Shown: positions 55,701 through 64,000 of the stretch, piece after piece
How the letters are laid out: every line of letters starts with the position of its first letter
How positions within the stretch are numbered: the first letter of the stretch is position 1
Source: Holothuria scabra
Taxonomy: Eukaryota > Echinodermata > Holothuroidea > Aspidochirotida > Holothuriidae
Reading direction: 5' to 3'
DNA: 64,000 nt
NCBI GenBank assembly: GCA_037179385.1
Contig: CM074195.1
Location: 8,509,787 to 8,573,786, forward strand
Program-made: the position numbers and the translations under genes
Notes under the pieces: model-generated
What the model was told of the DNA's origin: nothing
Seen by the model: the letters and a program-made list of their open reading frames with translations, nothing else
Database searches by the model: none

Positions 55701-58700
55701 AGCTATAAAAACCAACTTTCTGGGACGACAGGTCTAGAATAGTTTCCTTTAAAAGATACATTCTTTTTGTGATTTTATTTCGATGGTGTTTGTGTATGAC
55801 GTCATTACTACATCACACAATCAAAAGAGGTGTTTAGGATTTAAACTTTTTCTAAACCCTTTTTGCCTCCACTTTGTAAACACGTTTTGATATTAAACAC
55901 GGGTGTCTGATTCCTAAAAAAATGAAGTTTATACAAGTTTATTTGCTTAACATTTGGTATTTAACTGCTAAAATGTTTTGAATTTAAACGTGTTTATGAA
56001 GTGGGGCGAAATAGGTGTATAATTGCTAAACACATGGCTTAGAGTGTTGCACAACTCCGTATTTGCCGTTTTAGGTTATACCATGTGGATGTTATTTGAT
56101 CTTCTGGAAGACACTTCCAATTCTTTCGTGAGAGCCGTGTTTGCCGTGGCAATTTTTGTATCGTACCAAATTGTTGTTATACCTTTTTCGCACAATATTT
56201 GCACAAAACTGTTGAGATGACCCAAAACTGTAGCTTCTGACTTTTCTCGAAATTAAAGGAGAGAAGCAATTACATAAATTAATTATATCTTACCTGGGTA
56301 TCTGAAATCATGATCGAATAATTTAGTCATATACCGATGTGTTTGAAAAATATAAAGTTCCATCTTTATCGCTCATTTAATGTGTAACATTTGTAAGAGT
56401 GTTATTTCCTATAATCTAGACGGTTTGAAGTACGAAATTTGTGACCTTCAGTTCTAATCATCTGATCATGGTGGAGCTGAAATCCACGTGTACGCGATTC
56501 CCCATAGCGCCCTCCACTTCTCCTAAATAAAGAATCCGGCACCATTGCTTAACCAGACTCATGATACATTTAGTAAGTTAGTTAGATGGAGTTTAGCGGC
56601 CCAGTTCCAACCTATTGGTTCAAGTCTACTCGGCCACGGCCTTTTTTCCAGTTGTGGCTCACTGGCTTGTTTTCCCTACTCCATTGCTTATGCGGAGTAT
56701 CACGCACAACGGCAGTAGGTTCCTTTTTTAGAGTCTTTGGTATGACTCGACATGGGAAGGGCACCCGGGCCTTCCCCGGGTTTTCTGCGTGAGTGGCGAA
56801 TGCTCTACCGTTAGAAACACACGGTCTGACTCATGATAGAACTAGGAAATTATATGATACGTTTTTGCCTTATGCCTTTTATGACTCGAAATATTTTCTT
56901 TCTTGTTCAGGTTCGGACCGGCAGGCAAAACATAGCCGAGCAGCATCCCCCTTTTATGACTTTTAAGATTTCAAACATGTCTTTGGTTACAAAGATCGCA
57001 AGACCACTAGTAACAGTCCAAGCCGACCCAAGCGGTACGAGGGCATTGTATGCCCAGAGGTCCGAGTCAGACTTTTAGGAGATCCCCCACTCTTTAAAAA
57101 GTATCTCGGCGTGCACTTCTTTGCTAAGAACTGGCCTACTTTTCATCTAATACCTCATTGCAGTGTTCTCAAGTGTTTTAGTTGATTTCTGTAGCCTGAA
57201 AATCATTTAACTGCTTGTTCTTTCAAATTGGTCCCCTGTCAAAGAGGTTCTGAACGGGTCCTTGTACAACCTTCTCGCTTCAATACTATATTTAATGCAC
57301 GTCGCATTCCTACTTCTGGGAACTTACGCCCTAATAACCGCTTTTCCAGACACTACAGTCCCATCTCGTCCCTGGTTTGTCAGTCTACAAATCTAGTCAA
57401 CTATGGACGAATTCGGACAGCAAGTGATGGTCTGTTTTTAGTCGGCTTTAACTGGGGTCTATCACCTTTGAATCTTTCAATTTCTTTGCTTACCGGTTCC
57501 ATAGATGGTTGCACAATCAGGGAGCTGTTATTTGGAGCTTCCTGGTACAATGAAATGCCACTTGATTACCTCAATTTCACTGTAAATGGGGGTTTGATAT
57601 TACATTTGGACAAAAATGAAGAAAATTTAAGGCTGATGGACCCCACTAATGGCTGCCTATACAGTCACTAAACACAAGAGCTGATCGGATTCGTCTATAA
57701 GCTATAGGATAATTAGGACACAAACAACCGATGGTTCCTCGCAACTTTTTAAATAGATGTCTCAGTATTAATAGACTACCTAGCCCTTTTGAAGCAGGAC
57801 CCATTTGGGCTGACGTCAGTTTGTTTTTTTGTAGAAATGGACTGAACGAAAAACTTCGTTTGCTCCCGCGCAGGGAAGAATACTGAAGGAACGCGTAGCA
57901 TTCAAACTTTGTCATAATAGGGAGCTATCAGCTGCAGAAGGAATCGAAACCGTTTGGTCCAACCGTGAAGGTATTAGAGTGAAGTGCGTATATCATTGCA
58001 AAATCTTGACGGATCAATAAAACGGTACGACAAAAGTTATCGGTATTTACCCTTCGGATTATAAATTACACTGGCTTAAATAAAACGTGACACCGTCCAA
58101 AAGAGTAATAGATTTCGTCCCCTGCAGGATGGACTCAGAGTATTGTCCTTTCAACTTCTCAATTAAACATGTCTGGGCTTTACTTCCGAACCAAGAATGG
58201 CTGCAAGCCTTGTTGATCAATCATAACAATGCCCTCTTAACTACACCAGGTAGTTCCCCGTTTAAAAGTTGGAAGTATCATCACCAAAGCAACAAGTGCT
58301 GAAAAGTTCAGAATTAATTCTCTTTCCGAGACACACGCGAACAATTATGTGCAGGACTGAGCCAACTGAACTTTCACACAGGGACCGCTCAAGATTAAAT
58401 TTGCATCTTTTCCGTTCGTGTGTATTTCCAAGCACGTAAGCGGTAAAAGAAAAAGAAAAAGTCCAAGTGAACTTTTCAAGATTCCTGTTTAATATCGATT
58501 CCACAGGCTCTCAAAAGAAAGTATCATACTTCTATGCTCTCATGCATGTGTCCAATTTCTTTCGACACAGAGTCCTAGATAAATCCGATTTCCCCCAAAT
58601 CACAATCAAACTATTCCGCGGAATCAACAATTCAATGCACTAATTGTTAGCGCTACGGGTGGCATTAGGGGACACGAGGGGGATTCTCCTCAGATTTCAT

Positions 58701-60512
58701 CCTCCCAGTTGCCTCCAAAGTTTAGTCAAGAGTAACGTCAACCGAAAAAATGAGTTTCGTCAATCTGAAAAATAAGCAATAGGACTGCTACCTCTGCCAA
58801 GGCTTAATTTTTCACCTAGCTATGTGCTAAATCTTTAGTTTCCGGACTGTGCCTCCTGGGCCCTCACTGAGGCATTGTCCCTGGACCTCTTCCATCATAG
58901 GAGCGCGCGCTTCGCGTTCAGTTTCTCTCTGCGTAATGTTTACGTTCTGGTCTCGTCACTGAACACAACATACAGTACATGTTCAAAACTCTGTATACAT
59001 ATTATATGCCTTCTTGAATTCATTGTCAGAGGTCAAACTTAGATTCAGACCCTATCCAGTAATTGGTTTTAATGTGTAAGATCATTAATGCTTAATAACG
59101 TACAGGAAAACACATCGGATTCTTAGCTTATCTTTGTGCAATTTTAACATTGGTGCGCTTAATATCAATGGACTTTTAAATTTGGGTCTAATTGCAATCT
59201 ATTCCAGAGTAATTCAGTTTACCAAGCGGTTGTTTCCCGGCCATTCCCAGTCAAGTGAAAATCTGTATTCGAGTTGAAATCATGTCCTTGTCCGAACGTG
59301 AGCATATCAGCTCCGGATATAAATGTACTGATTACGTGATACGAAAATCTAATTTACAAAAACTGGAAAATGAAACTCATTACAGCGGCTCCCCGTTTCA
59401 CAGGAAATTTTCTTTGGTGGGGATAAAAAATATTGAATTGCGGTTAAATTTACTAACATTGGAGTTTGACGTCACTCTTTAATCGCATCATTTCGAAGAT
59501 TTTAGTCCGTGGTAGACGCCGTTCCTTTCTCAGAAGTATAATGTGTGTTTTTATTGTAAAACAATGGCATGCTATTTTTTTAATGAATTTTAATTGAAAG
59601 AAAGGCAAAATGACAACATACAAACTAGTTATTTCACTATAATCTTTTGAAACAGTTAAAAAATTCGATGTATTGCACTAATTGCAGCATTTTTTCTTGA
59701 ACAACGGAATTGATCCTAAAGCTATAAATTTGTTGGAACGATCGAACGACCAGTCTTATAATTTTCAACTAAATTTAGGAAAAAAGAAAGAAAAAAAAAA
59801 CTGTAGAAAAAGCTGGAAGGGAACGGTCAGTGGTAGCGTCCCTAGTATGAAATGTGGCACTATTTTGTATCTATTGCACCCTCTGTAAGTCAAAATGTTC
59901 AAAATGGGATGGGACACCTCCCCGAGGAGAACTGCGATCAATGATAATTCCATCGTTCCCTAAGATGACATCCTGGCTTCGACCTTGCACACATTTTGAA
60001 ATTTAGAAGAAGATAACGTAAATAGACTCTAAAATAGTTGGGTAAAATGTTCACCAACCGCTGGTCACCTAGGCCTATGCGACAATACTGAAATTGGATA
60101 ATTCTTTCCAAAAATTCATCAGTCAAGTTTTGTGTTGCCCCAAAAGTTGGTATCTAACCTTATAATTTACCTGTAAATTCGACAATTTGGGCAAGTTTTC
60201 TCCAACTTCAGCAGTGTTACATACCACGCGACCAGTTTTGAGAATTATTTTTACCCAACTGTGGTTTCAGAGTTTATCACTTAATAATTACACCCATTTG
60301 TAACATTGTACTGCGAAACATCCCCACAATTTTAAACACCAATATTTATCTTTGTTCCTTGACTCTTTCCCATGTTCAAAACAAACTTTTGCCTGGCAGT
60401 CAAAGAAAGTTTATTCCACGCATAATTTCTGCGTTCAGTGTAACTTAATGTATCAATGTCGGCTTACCTGCTCTATCCATAAGTTGGTTGTTAAAATCTG
60501 ATTTCGTTCGTC
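52115..60512 (-). CDS. Nicotinic acetylcholine receptor alpha-type subunit, 5' exons missing
   Basis: Minus-strand exons in transcript order: 60512-60468 (45 bp), 55038-54929 (110 bp), 53901-53354 (548 bp), 52758-52115 (644 bp, stop included). All borders are GT-AG, and every join keeps frame, giving 448 residues. Exon sizes 45 and 110 bp are the classic nAChR pattern. Visible features: loop D TTNLWIE; loop [12 protein letters not shown]; a Cys-loop with 13 residues between its cysteines ([15 protein letters not shown]); loop B GSWTY; loop C YECCPERY with the vicinal cysteines that define alpha subunits; M1-M3; a long cytoplasmic loop with an amphipathic MA helix; M4. It would form pentameric ligand-gated channels in the plasma membrane. 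Signal peptide and first N-terminal residues are not in the visible exons. The M1-M2 loop is unusual (see findings). Confidence 0.93.
53354..53901 (-). CDS. nAChR-like exon, Cys-loop to M2
   Basis: It encodes [11 protein letters not shown], the Cys-loop, loop B (GSWTY), loop C ([11 protein letters not shown]), M1 ([20 protein letters not shown]), the loop PYDVGVVK, and M2 ([20 protein letters not shown]). It ends in the split Gly codon G|GT after EEVPLI. The acceptor is TTCTATTACAG and the donor GTAAGG. Confidence 0.95.
54370..54556 (-). mobile_element. tRNA-derived SINE copy 5, best preserved head
   Basis: On the minus strand the head reads GTTTGGTCTAACGGTAAGAG (A-box-like), then GCCTCTCACCCGGGAG, then GGTTCGATTACGG (B-box-like). 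The seven-base loop CTCTCAC is that of a glutamate tRNA. The body is short here, with an internal deletion, but keeps AACTGGAAAAAAGGCCGTG. It sits in the 53902-54928 intron. It is not a functional tRNA, because the acceptor stem does not pair. Confidence 0.82.
54929..55038 (-). CDS. nAChR-like exon (110 bp), loop A
   Basis: Acceptor CTTCTCATAG, donor GTAAGTG. It encodes [16 protein letters not shown] and then [11 protein letters not shown]. It ends in a split Asn codon (AA|C) that the next exon completes. Confidence 0.95.
55112..55132. repeat. Poly-G run
   Basis: Imperfect run of G in the large receptor intron. Confidence 0.85.
55400..55640. repeat. Degenerate CCCAACTGGG-rich repeat
   Basis: Repeated GTTGGGTCC, CCAGTTGG, CCCAACTGGGC, GGGCCCCA and ACCCCATTTGGG words in both orientations give a largely palindromic 240-bp block. 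A 94-codon frame over it follows the repeat and has no known domain. It lies in the intron between receptor exons. Confidence 0.6.
55829..56040. mobile_element. AAACACG-rich repeat, related to 60575-60715
   Basis: CCACTTTGTAAACACG with ATTAAACACG, and a right edge whose inverse reads GTGTTTAGCAATTATACACC, recur near 60575-60715, where GTGTTTAGCAATAACTG and CCCACTTTGTAAAACACG occur. It is probably one MITE family; the ends are not firmly fixed. Confidence 0.45.
56570..56826 (-). mobile_element. tRNA-derived SINE copy 6, near full length
   Basis: The minus-strand order is complete: head (GTTTCTAACGGTAGAGCATT), GAGTCATACCAAAGACTC, GGAACCTACTGCCGTTGTGC, ACTCCGCATAAGCAATGGAG, CAAGCCAGTGAGCCACAACT, GGCCGTGGCCGAGTAGACTT, AACCAATAGGTTGGAACTGG, and a CTAA-type tail at 56570-56590. 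It lies in the 55039-60467 intron. Confidence 0.88.
57402..57699 (+). mobile_element. MITE family M1, copy 4
   Basis: The left end is TATGGACGAATTCGGACAGC; the inverse of the right end is TATAGACGAATCCGATCAGC. It is about 298 bp and co-linear with 24526-24795 and 33151-33416. It lies in the large receptor intron on the strand opposite to the gene. Confidence 0.88.
57810..57880. repeat. Short relative of the 62822/63200 repeat
   Basis: CTGAACGAAAAACTTCGTTTGCTCCCGCG-type words (split here: CTGAACGAAAAACTTCG, TTTGCTCCCGCG) match the repeat core at 62882-62912 and 63258-63290. Confidence 0.5.
57881..60467. other. Remainder of the large receptor intron
   Basis: No additional exon with nAChR words was found. 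An A-run lies near 59778-59800. No transposon ends could be placed. Confidence 0.45.
60468..60512 (-). CDS. nAChR-like exon (45 bp), loop D
   Basis: Bounded by TTTTTTTTCAG and GTAAGC on the minus strand. It encodes [15 protein letters not shown], including the loop D Trp of the complementary binding face. It is phase 0 at both ends. This size and word are conserved in nAChR genes from worms to vertebrates. Confidence 0.93.
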
Positions 60513-60574
60513 CTGAAAAAAAAGAAGTGCAGTAAAAGGTCATTGAGAGTGTGTTAATATACAAGGGCACTCTG

Positions 60575-61095
60575 AAACCGTGTTTAGCAATAACTGAACA
60601 ATTAATTTCAACCCACTTTGTAAAACACGATTAATTTTTAAACATGTGCATCTTTTACACCCTAAATGTATTGCAATATAACAACGTGTTTCAAAAACAA
60701 AGATGTGGGCATTAGACACTTGTACACGTACTCCAAAATCAAAAGTGTGACCTTAGTCACTCTGTGATAGAGTGACAAGTGTGAATGTATTCTATTAGAG
60801 TGTAATTCACTCCAAAAGAACGAAGTTTCATTCTTGACTTATACAAAACAAATTAGTCAAATTAGTGTCTAAACTGACCAATAACGTCGGTCAACAATAT
60901 TGACTACTATTTGACCCAGTTGAAGTAGTTTCTTACAAATATAAAGGCCTCCTTGACTACGTTTTGACTGATATTCTTTAGTAGGCTACGAAATTTGTTA
61001 GATATCATCACAAATTAGTCAAATATGAGTGACTAACGTGGTTAGTTAATTCAGACACTACTTTGACTAATTTTTTTGACAGTGAATTGTTTTTG
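60575..61095. repeat. Cluster of AAACACG, GAGTGA and TTAGTCAAA repeats
   Basis: Three repeat types follow one another. Positions 60575-60715 are related to 55829-56040. Positions 60745-60830 have GAGTG/CACTC words like the MITE at 15297. Positions 60835-61090 have about ten TTGACTA/TAGTCAA words in both orientations. No gene is seen. Confidence 0.5.
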
Positions 61096-62820
61096 AAAAC
61101 TTGTTTCACCCCACACAACTAAAGATTGATATTCTCAAAACTGGAGATTGAACGGCCTTGACTCTATAATGCACTACGGTACCTTTGGTAACGTAGCACG
61201 TAAGTTATAGACTCCGCCAAAAAAGATACTTTTCCCTATATCTTATTTTATCGCCTAATTTACTATAGTTTTATATAGTATGGTACTGGAAGTTCAAACT
61301 ATATGCAAGTTTACATCTTGTTGTAAAATAGAAAGAGGGTATAGACTAGATTTTTCTTCCCTGAGTCAATGCCAGCACATTTTATGTAATGAAACAGTAC
61401 AATTAAAATAACAACTTATGGAATAATGTTTAAGAGATACATTTCCAACTGGGAGCTTGATTTGAACAAGGCACAGAGATCAAGGATACTTAAGAAAGAC
61501 GGAATAACCTGTCAGGATTTTAATATAGAACACACCTTAAATCTAAAACACGGTTCGAACTCTGTTGGCAATGCTGTCTTAATCACGTTATGAAATTTCC
61601 CGACCTGATTGAAAAAAGCGATGGGGCATAGTTATTGAACACCTGTTGTACCCCACTTAGACAAGGGAGTGGTGGGGTTTGAAACAAATTGAAACTGTTG
61701 TAGATACAACAAGAACAAGAAGATACAACAGCTTGTATTGGACATCATATTTTTTAACTTTATAAAGGTTTTACAGATGGAGTGTGGCGTTCTATGTTAT
61801 TTCTGACGTCGAATTTGTCGAATATGTATTTTCTCAATGTCGACCAATTTTTAAGGTCAATATACACATCGGGGAAGGGCCAATATAGTTTCATTCCTCT
61901 ATCAAGCCAGTGACTTCTCATTTTACTTGAGAGTAGAGAGTGACCTATGTACAATAGCTGTGCAAACTAGAATCAACAGAAGCCCAACTCGGCGTGTGAA
62001 GTACCGTTTTGTACTTAATTTAATATTGCTTTCCTTACAAACTGGCACGTGACCTTGACTGCGACGGACTCTCTACATTAATAATACGAGTGTTCCTTCA
62101 AGCAAGCTCAATCCTCCAAACGTCGTACCGTCGGCTCTAAACATCCCATTTTATTTTGAACTTTTGTGGAAAATCACTCGAAATTAAGACATAACGACAG
62201 AAAAGAACTGAGAGTGGCGGTCAAAGACACTGCCTTTTATGGAGACACACCTGTGTCTGAAGTCCATTATATCAATGAATGTCTGGCACCTAAACGCGCC
62301 ACAGTTGTTTCGACATACTTCTTGGTGATTTTCTTGCCTTTGTTTTTTAACTAATACAGACTATTGAGCGAAGATGATTGATCGTGTCATGAAACTGAAG
62401 AGCCAGGCTTAAAAGAATCGGGCTTGTCATCTGGTCATTCCAGTCGAACACTAAACAGTTTAATGACTCCTTTTACACTAGCTATCATTAAATAGACATG
62501 CAGTCGGATTGTCTGCTAGTTCAGTAGCTGACCTAGATGATGACTATATCAGTAAGTATGGAGAAAGGGCGTTATGATAAGGATACTACTAAAGGAGGTA
62601 TGGACGCCTAGGGCCGATCGGGGAGGACATGGGCGGCGATCCCGCGAGAGGAGGGACATGGCCCTCCAATATCGGAGACGGAAATCTTCTATTGACTTTT
62701 TAACAGAACAGTTTTTTTCTCTAATGAGAATATATGCCCCAAATATTGAAAACAAATCGTCATCCTTCAGGAAGGGGTCGTCAAGGTTCACCCGAAAGTG
62801 GATAAGCTTGAGTACCTCCT
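61096..62820. other. Unassigned stretch upstream of the visible receptor exons
   Basis: This was searched on the minus strand for the missing nAChR N-terminal exon (a Pro-Val-rich stretch and a Gln-Ile-Ile-Asp-like end before DERNQ). None was recognised. A 103-codon plus frame at 62574-62885 has no known domain. Confidence 0.4.
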
Positions 62821-63300
62821 CCGTGGCTGCATGCAGCTCCTTAGGCTACGGCCCCTCAGATTGGTTTTTCGAAGCAATGAGCTGAATGAAAAATCTTCGT
62901 TCGCTCCGCGGGCTAAGTCCGGATAAGAAGTCCCCACATTGTTTTCTCGATACACAAGAATCGAGGGAAATCACTCTGTTATGTTAAACAAGCGCAAAAG
63001 TAAAGTATTTGATGTTAATATGCTAAAATATCAAACACCCGTAACCAGCTCTTCCTTTACCCCTCAGGGAAGTCGTATCCAGCCGTTTACACAATACGTT
63101 TGCACTGAAGTTCCAAACTCGCGGGGCATAATTCTCGCTTGACTTGCCATACGTCACGTGACATCATAAGCTGGACAAAGGATAACCTTACGTTGCGCCT
63201 CTGTGGCTGCATCCCCCTTTAGGCTGCCGCCCCTCAGTTGATTTTTCGTATCGATAAGCAGAACGAAAAGACTTTGTCCGTTCCGCGGGCTAGGCAAAGG
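62821..63300 (+). repeat. Dispersed repeat, two copies about 375 bp apart
   Basis: Copy 1 (about 62821-62935) and copy 2 (about 63200-63300) share CTCYGTGGCTGCAT, CTTAGGCT, GCCCCTCAG, a TTTTTCG block, GAACGAAAA or GAATGAAAA, and CGTTC..TCCGCGGGCTA. A shorter relative is at 57810-57880. Confidence 0.65.
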
Positions 63301-64000
63301 ACTGGCACATAATAAGCACTAACATTATTAAAATGTAAAATAAGTTCGGCGAAACTCACATCTCTTCTTTCATTTCCATCGCTAGTATCTTGTGTTAATG
63401 ATAACAATCAGAAAGAGTGCATATATTTTGTCGTTATTTTGCATGAATTCAGCTGGAGAAATATCGGAACAAGTCGTCAGGTGCAAAAGCGCCTCCAAAT
63501 GACTAAGTACATTCTGCATTAAACCTTTCACACCGAAACCCATGCACTACAGAATTATTTTATAAGTTCGCTAAAGGTCACATGAGCTCGTCATGGATCA
63601 AGTTAAAATATCAATCCGTCAATTGAACGTATAAATGATACTCCAATATCCTTGCAGAAGTCGACTTGTCACTCATAATTTAGTTAATGCATTTCAGACT
63701 ACTTCTAGCGAGCTCTCACTTTTACATAAATTCACTTTCCAAAGTTCTTTTACGGGTTCATCACATACTGAACAATAAAACGAACAGAAGGATAGTATCA
63801 CTAGGTCTATGCTGAAGTGTCTACAATCCTCGACAAAAATGATGGGACAAAGCAAGCAAAATAGGCAACCAAAGGATCACTTTCTCCCTATTGATGATCT
63901 GGTTTCACACACGACAACTTTCGGGGTCTTTTTGCATATTCCATAGTCGGGGTGGGGTAACTGTCCCACTGGTAATAAAGATTTAATCTTGAAAGTAATA
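63301..64000. other. Unassigned stretch at window edge
   Basis: On the minus strand a short start codon frame near 63460 gives a hydrophobic YALFLIVII segment but stops after 20 codons. Nothing else was recognised. The missing receptor 5' exons probably lie beyond this edge. Confidence 0.35.

Noticed and set aside
55424..55708. 94-codon plus-strand frame
   Set aside because: It sits on a degenerate CCCAACTGGG-type repeat inside a receptor intron. The composition is explained by the repeat.
57228..57671. 147-codon plus-strand frame
   Set aside because: Its second half is the M1 MITE. The first half has no recognisable domain or splice site.
62574..62885. 103-codon plus-strand frame with an Arg-rich start
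   Set aside because: It has no domain, overlaps a minus-strand frame of similar length, and runs into a dispersed repeat.
63360..63465. Candidate signal-peptide exon for the receptor on the minus strand
   Set aside because: The hydrophobic start is followed by a stop after 20 codons, and the frame leading to a GTGAGT donor has no start codon. It would need a frameshift.

Overview
The window is a piece of an animal nuclear genome. It is AT-rich and intron-rich, and most of it is mobile-element debris. Two genes have credible exon-intron structure. No operons, CRISPR arrays or rRNA genes were seen. The palindromic AGGCCTA motif recurs many times, and a LINE ORF1 carries a PHD-like finger next to a 2A-like peptide; LINEs of that type are known from sea urchin. 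Together these suggest a marine deuterostome invertebrate, most likely an echinoderm such as a sea cucumber or urchin. That assignment is an inference.

Region 1-21.7 kb is almost all transposon relics. Positions 1-850 hold an inverted relative of a non-autonomous hAT element. A decayed LINE (family A, about 3.2-8.5 kb) has ORF1, endonuclease and reverse transcriptase remnants, and is split by a 1,953-bp hAT-like element with a perfect 8-bp target duplication. Two 5'-truncated LINEs of family B lie on the minus strand (8.8-9.8 and 11.2-12.3 kb). Smaller LINE scraps lie near 1.8, 13.9, 16.1, 20.4 and 21.3 kb. Several inverted-repeat elements (MITEs) and the first copy of a tRNA-derived SINE are also here. 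From 21.8 to 23.4 kb there is a satellite with a 145-bp period whose units carry AGGTCA direct repeats.

Region 23.8-44.5 kb, plus strand, is a gene of at least 15 coding exons for a protein of about 570 residues. Its N-terminal half is coiled-coil and its C-terminal half is Ser/Pro/Phe-rich. It resembles SIX6OS1 (C14orf39), a central-element protein of the meiotic synaptonemal complex. Its introns hold SINEs, a TTAA-flanked piggyBac-like MITE pair, other MITEs and a LINE 3' end.

Region 44.5-52.1 kb is intergenic. It has nested inverted-repeat elements and one unexplained 150-codon open frame on the minus strand (47.1-47.6 kb).

Region 52.1-60.5 kb, minus strand, holds the last four exons of a Cys-loop receptor of nicotinic acetylcholine receptor alpha type. 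The 5' exons lie beyond 60.5 kb or outside the window. Its M1-M2 loop has one extra residue and lacks the usual cation-selectivity glutamate. Region 60.5-64 kb holds repeats and no recognisable exon.

The two genes are unrelated in function. Exon joins for both were checked by hand for splice sites and phase. One join in the SIX6OS1-like gene does not keep frame and probably hides a missed exon.
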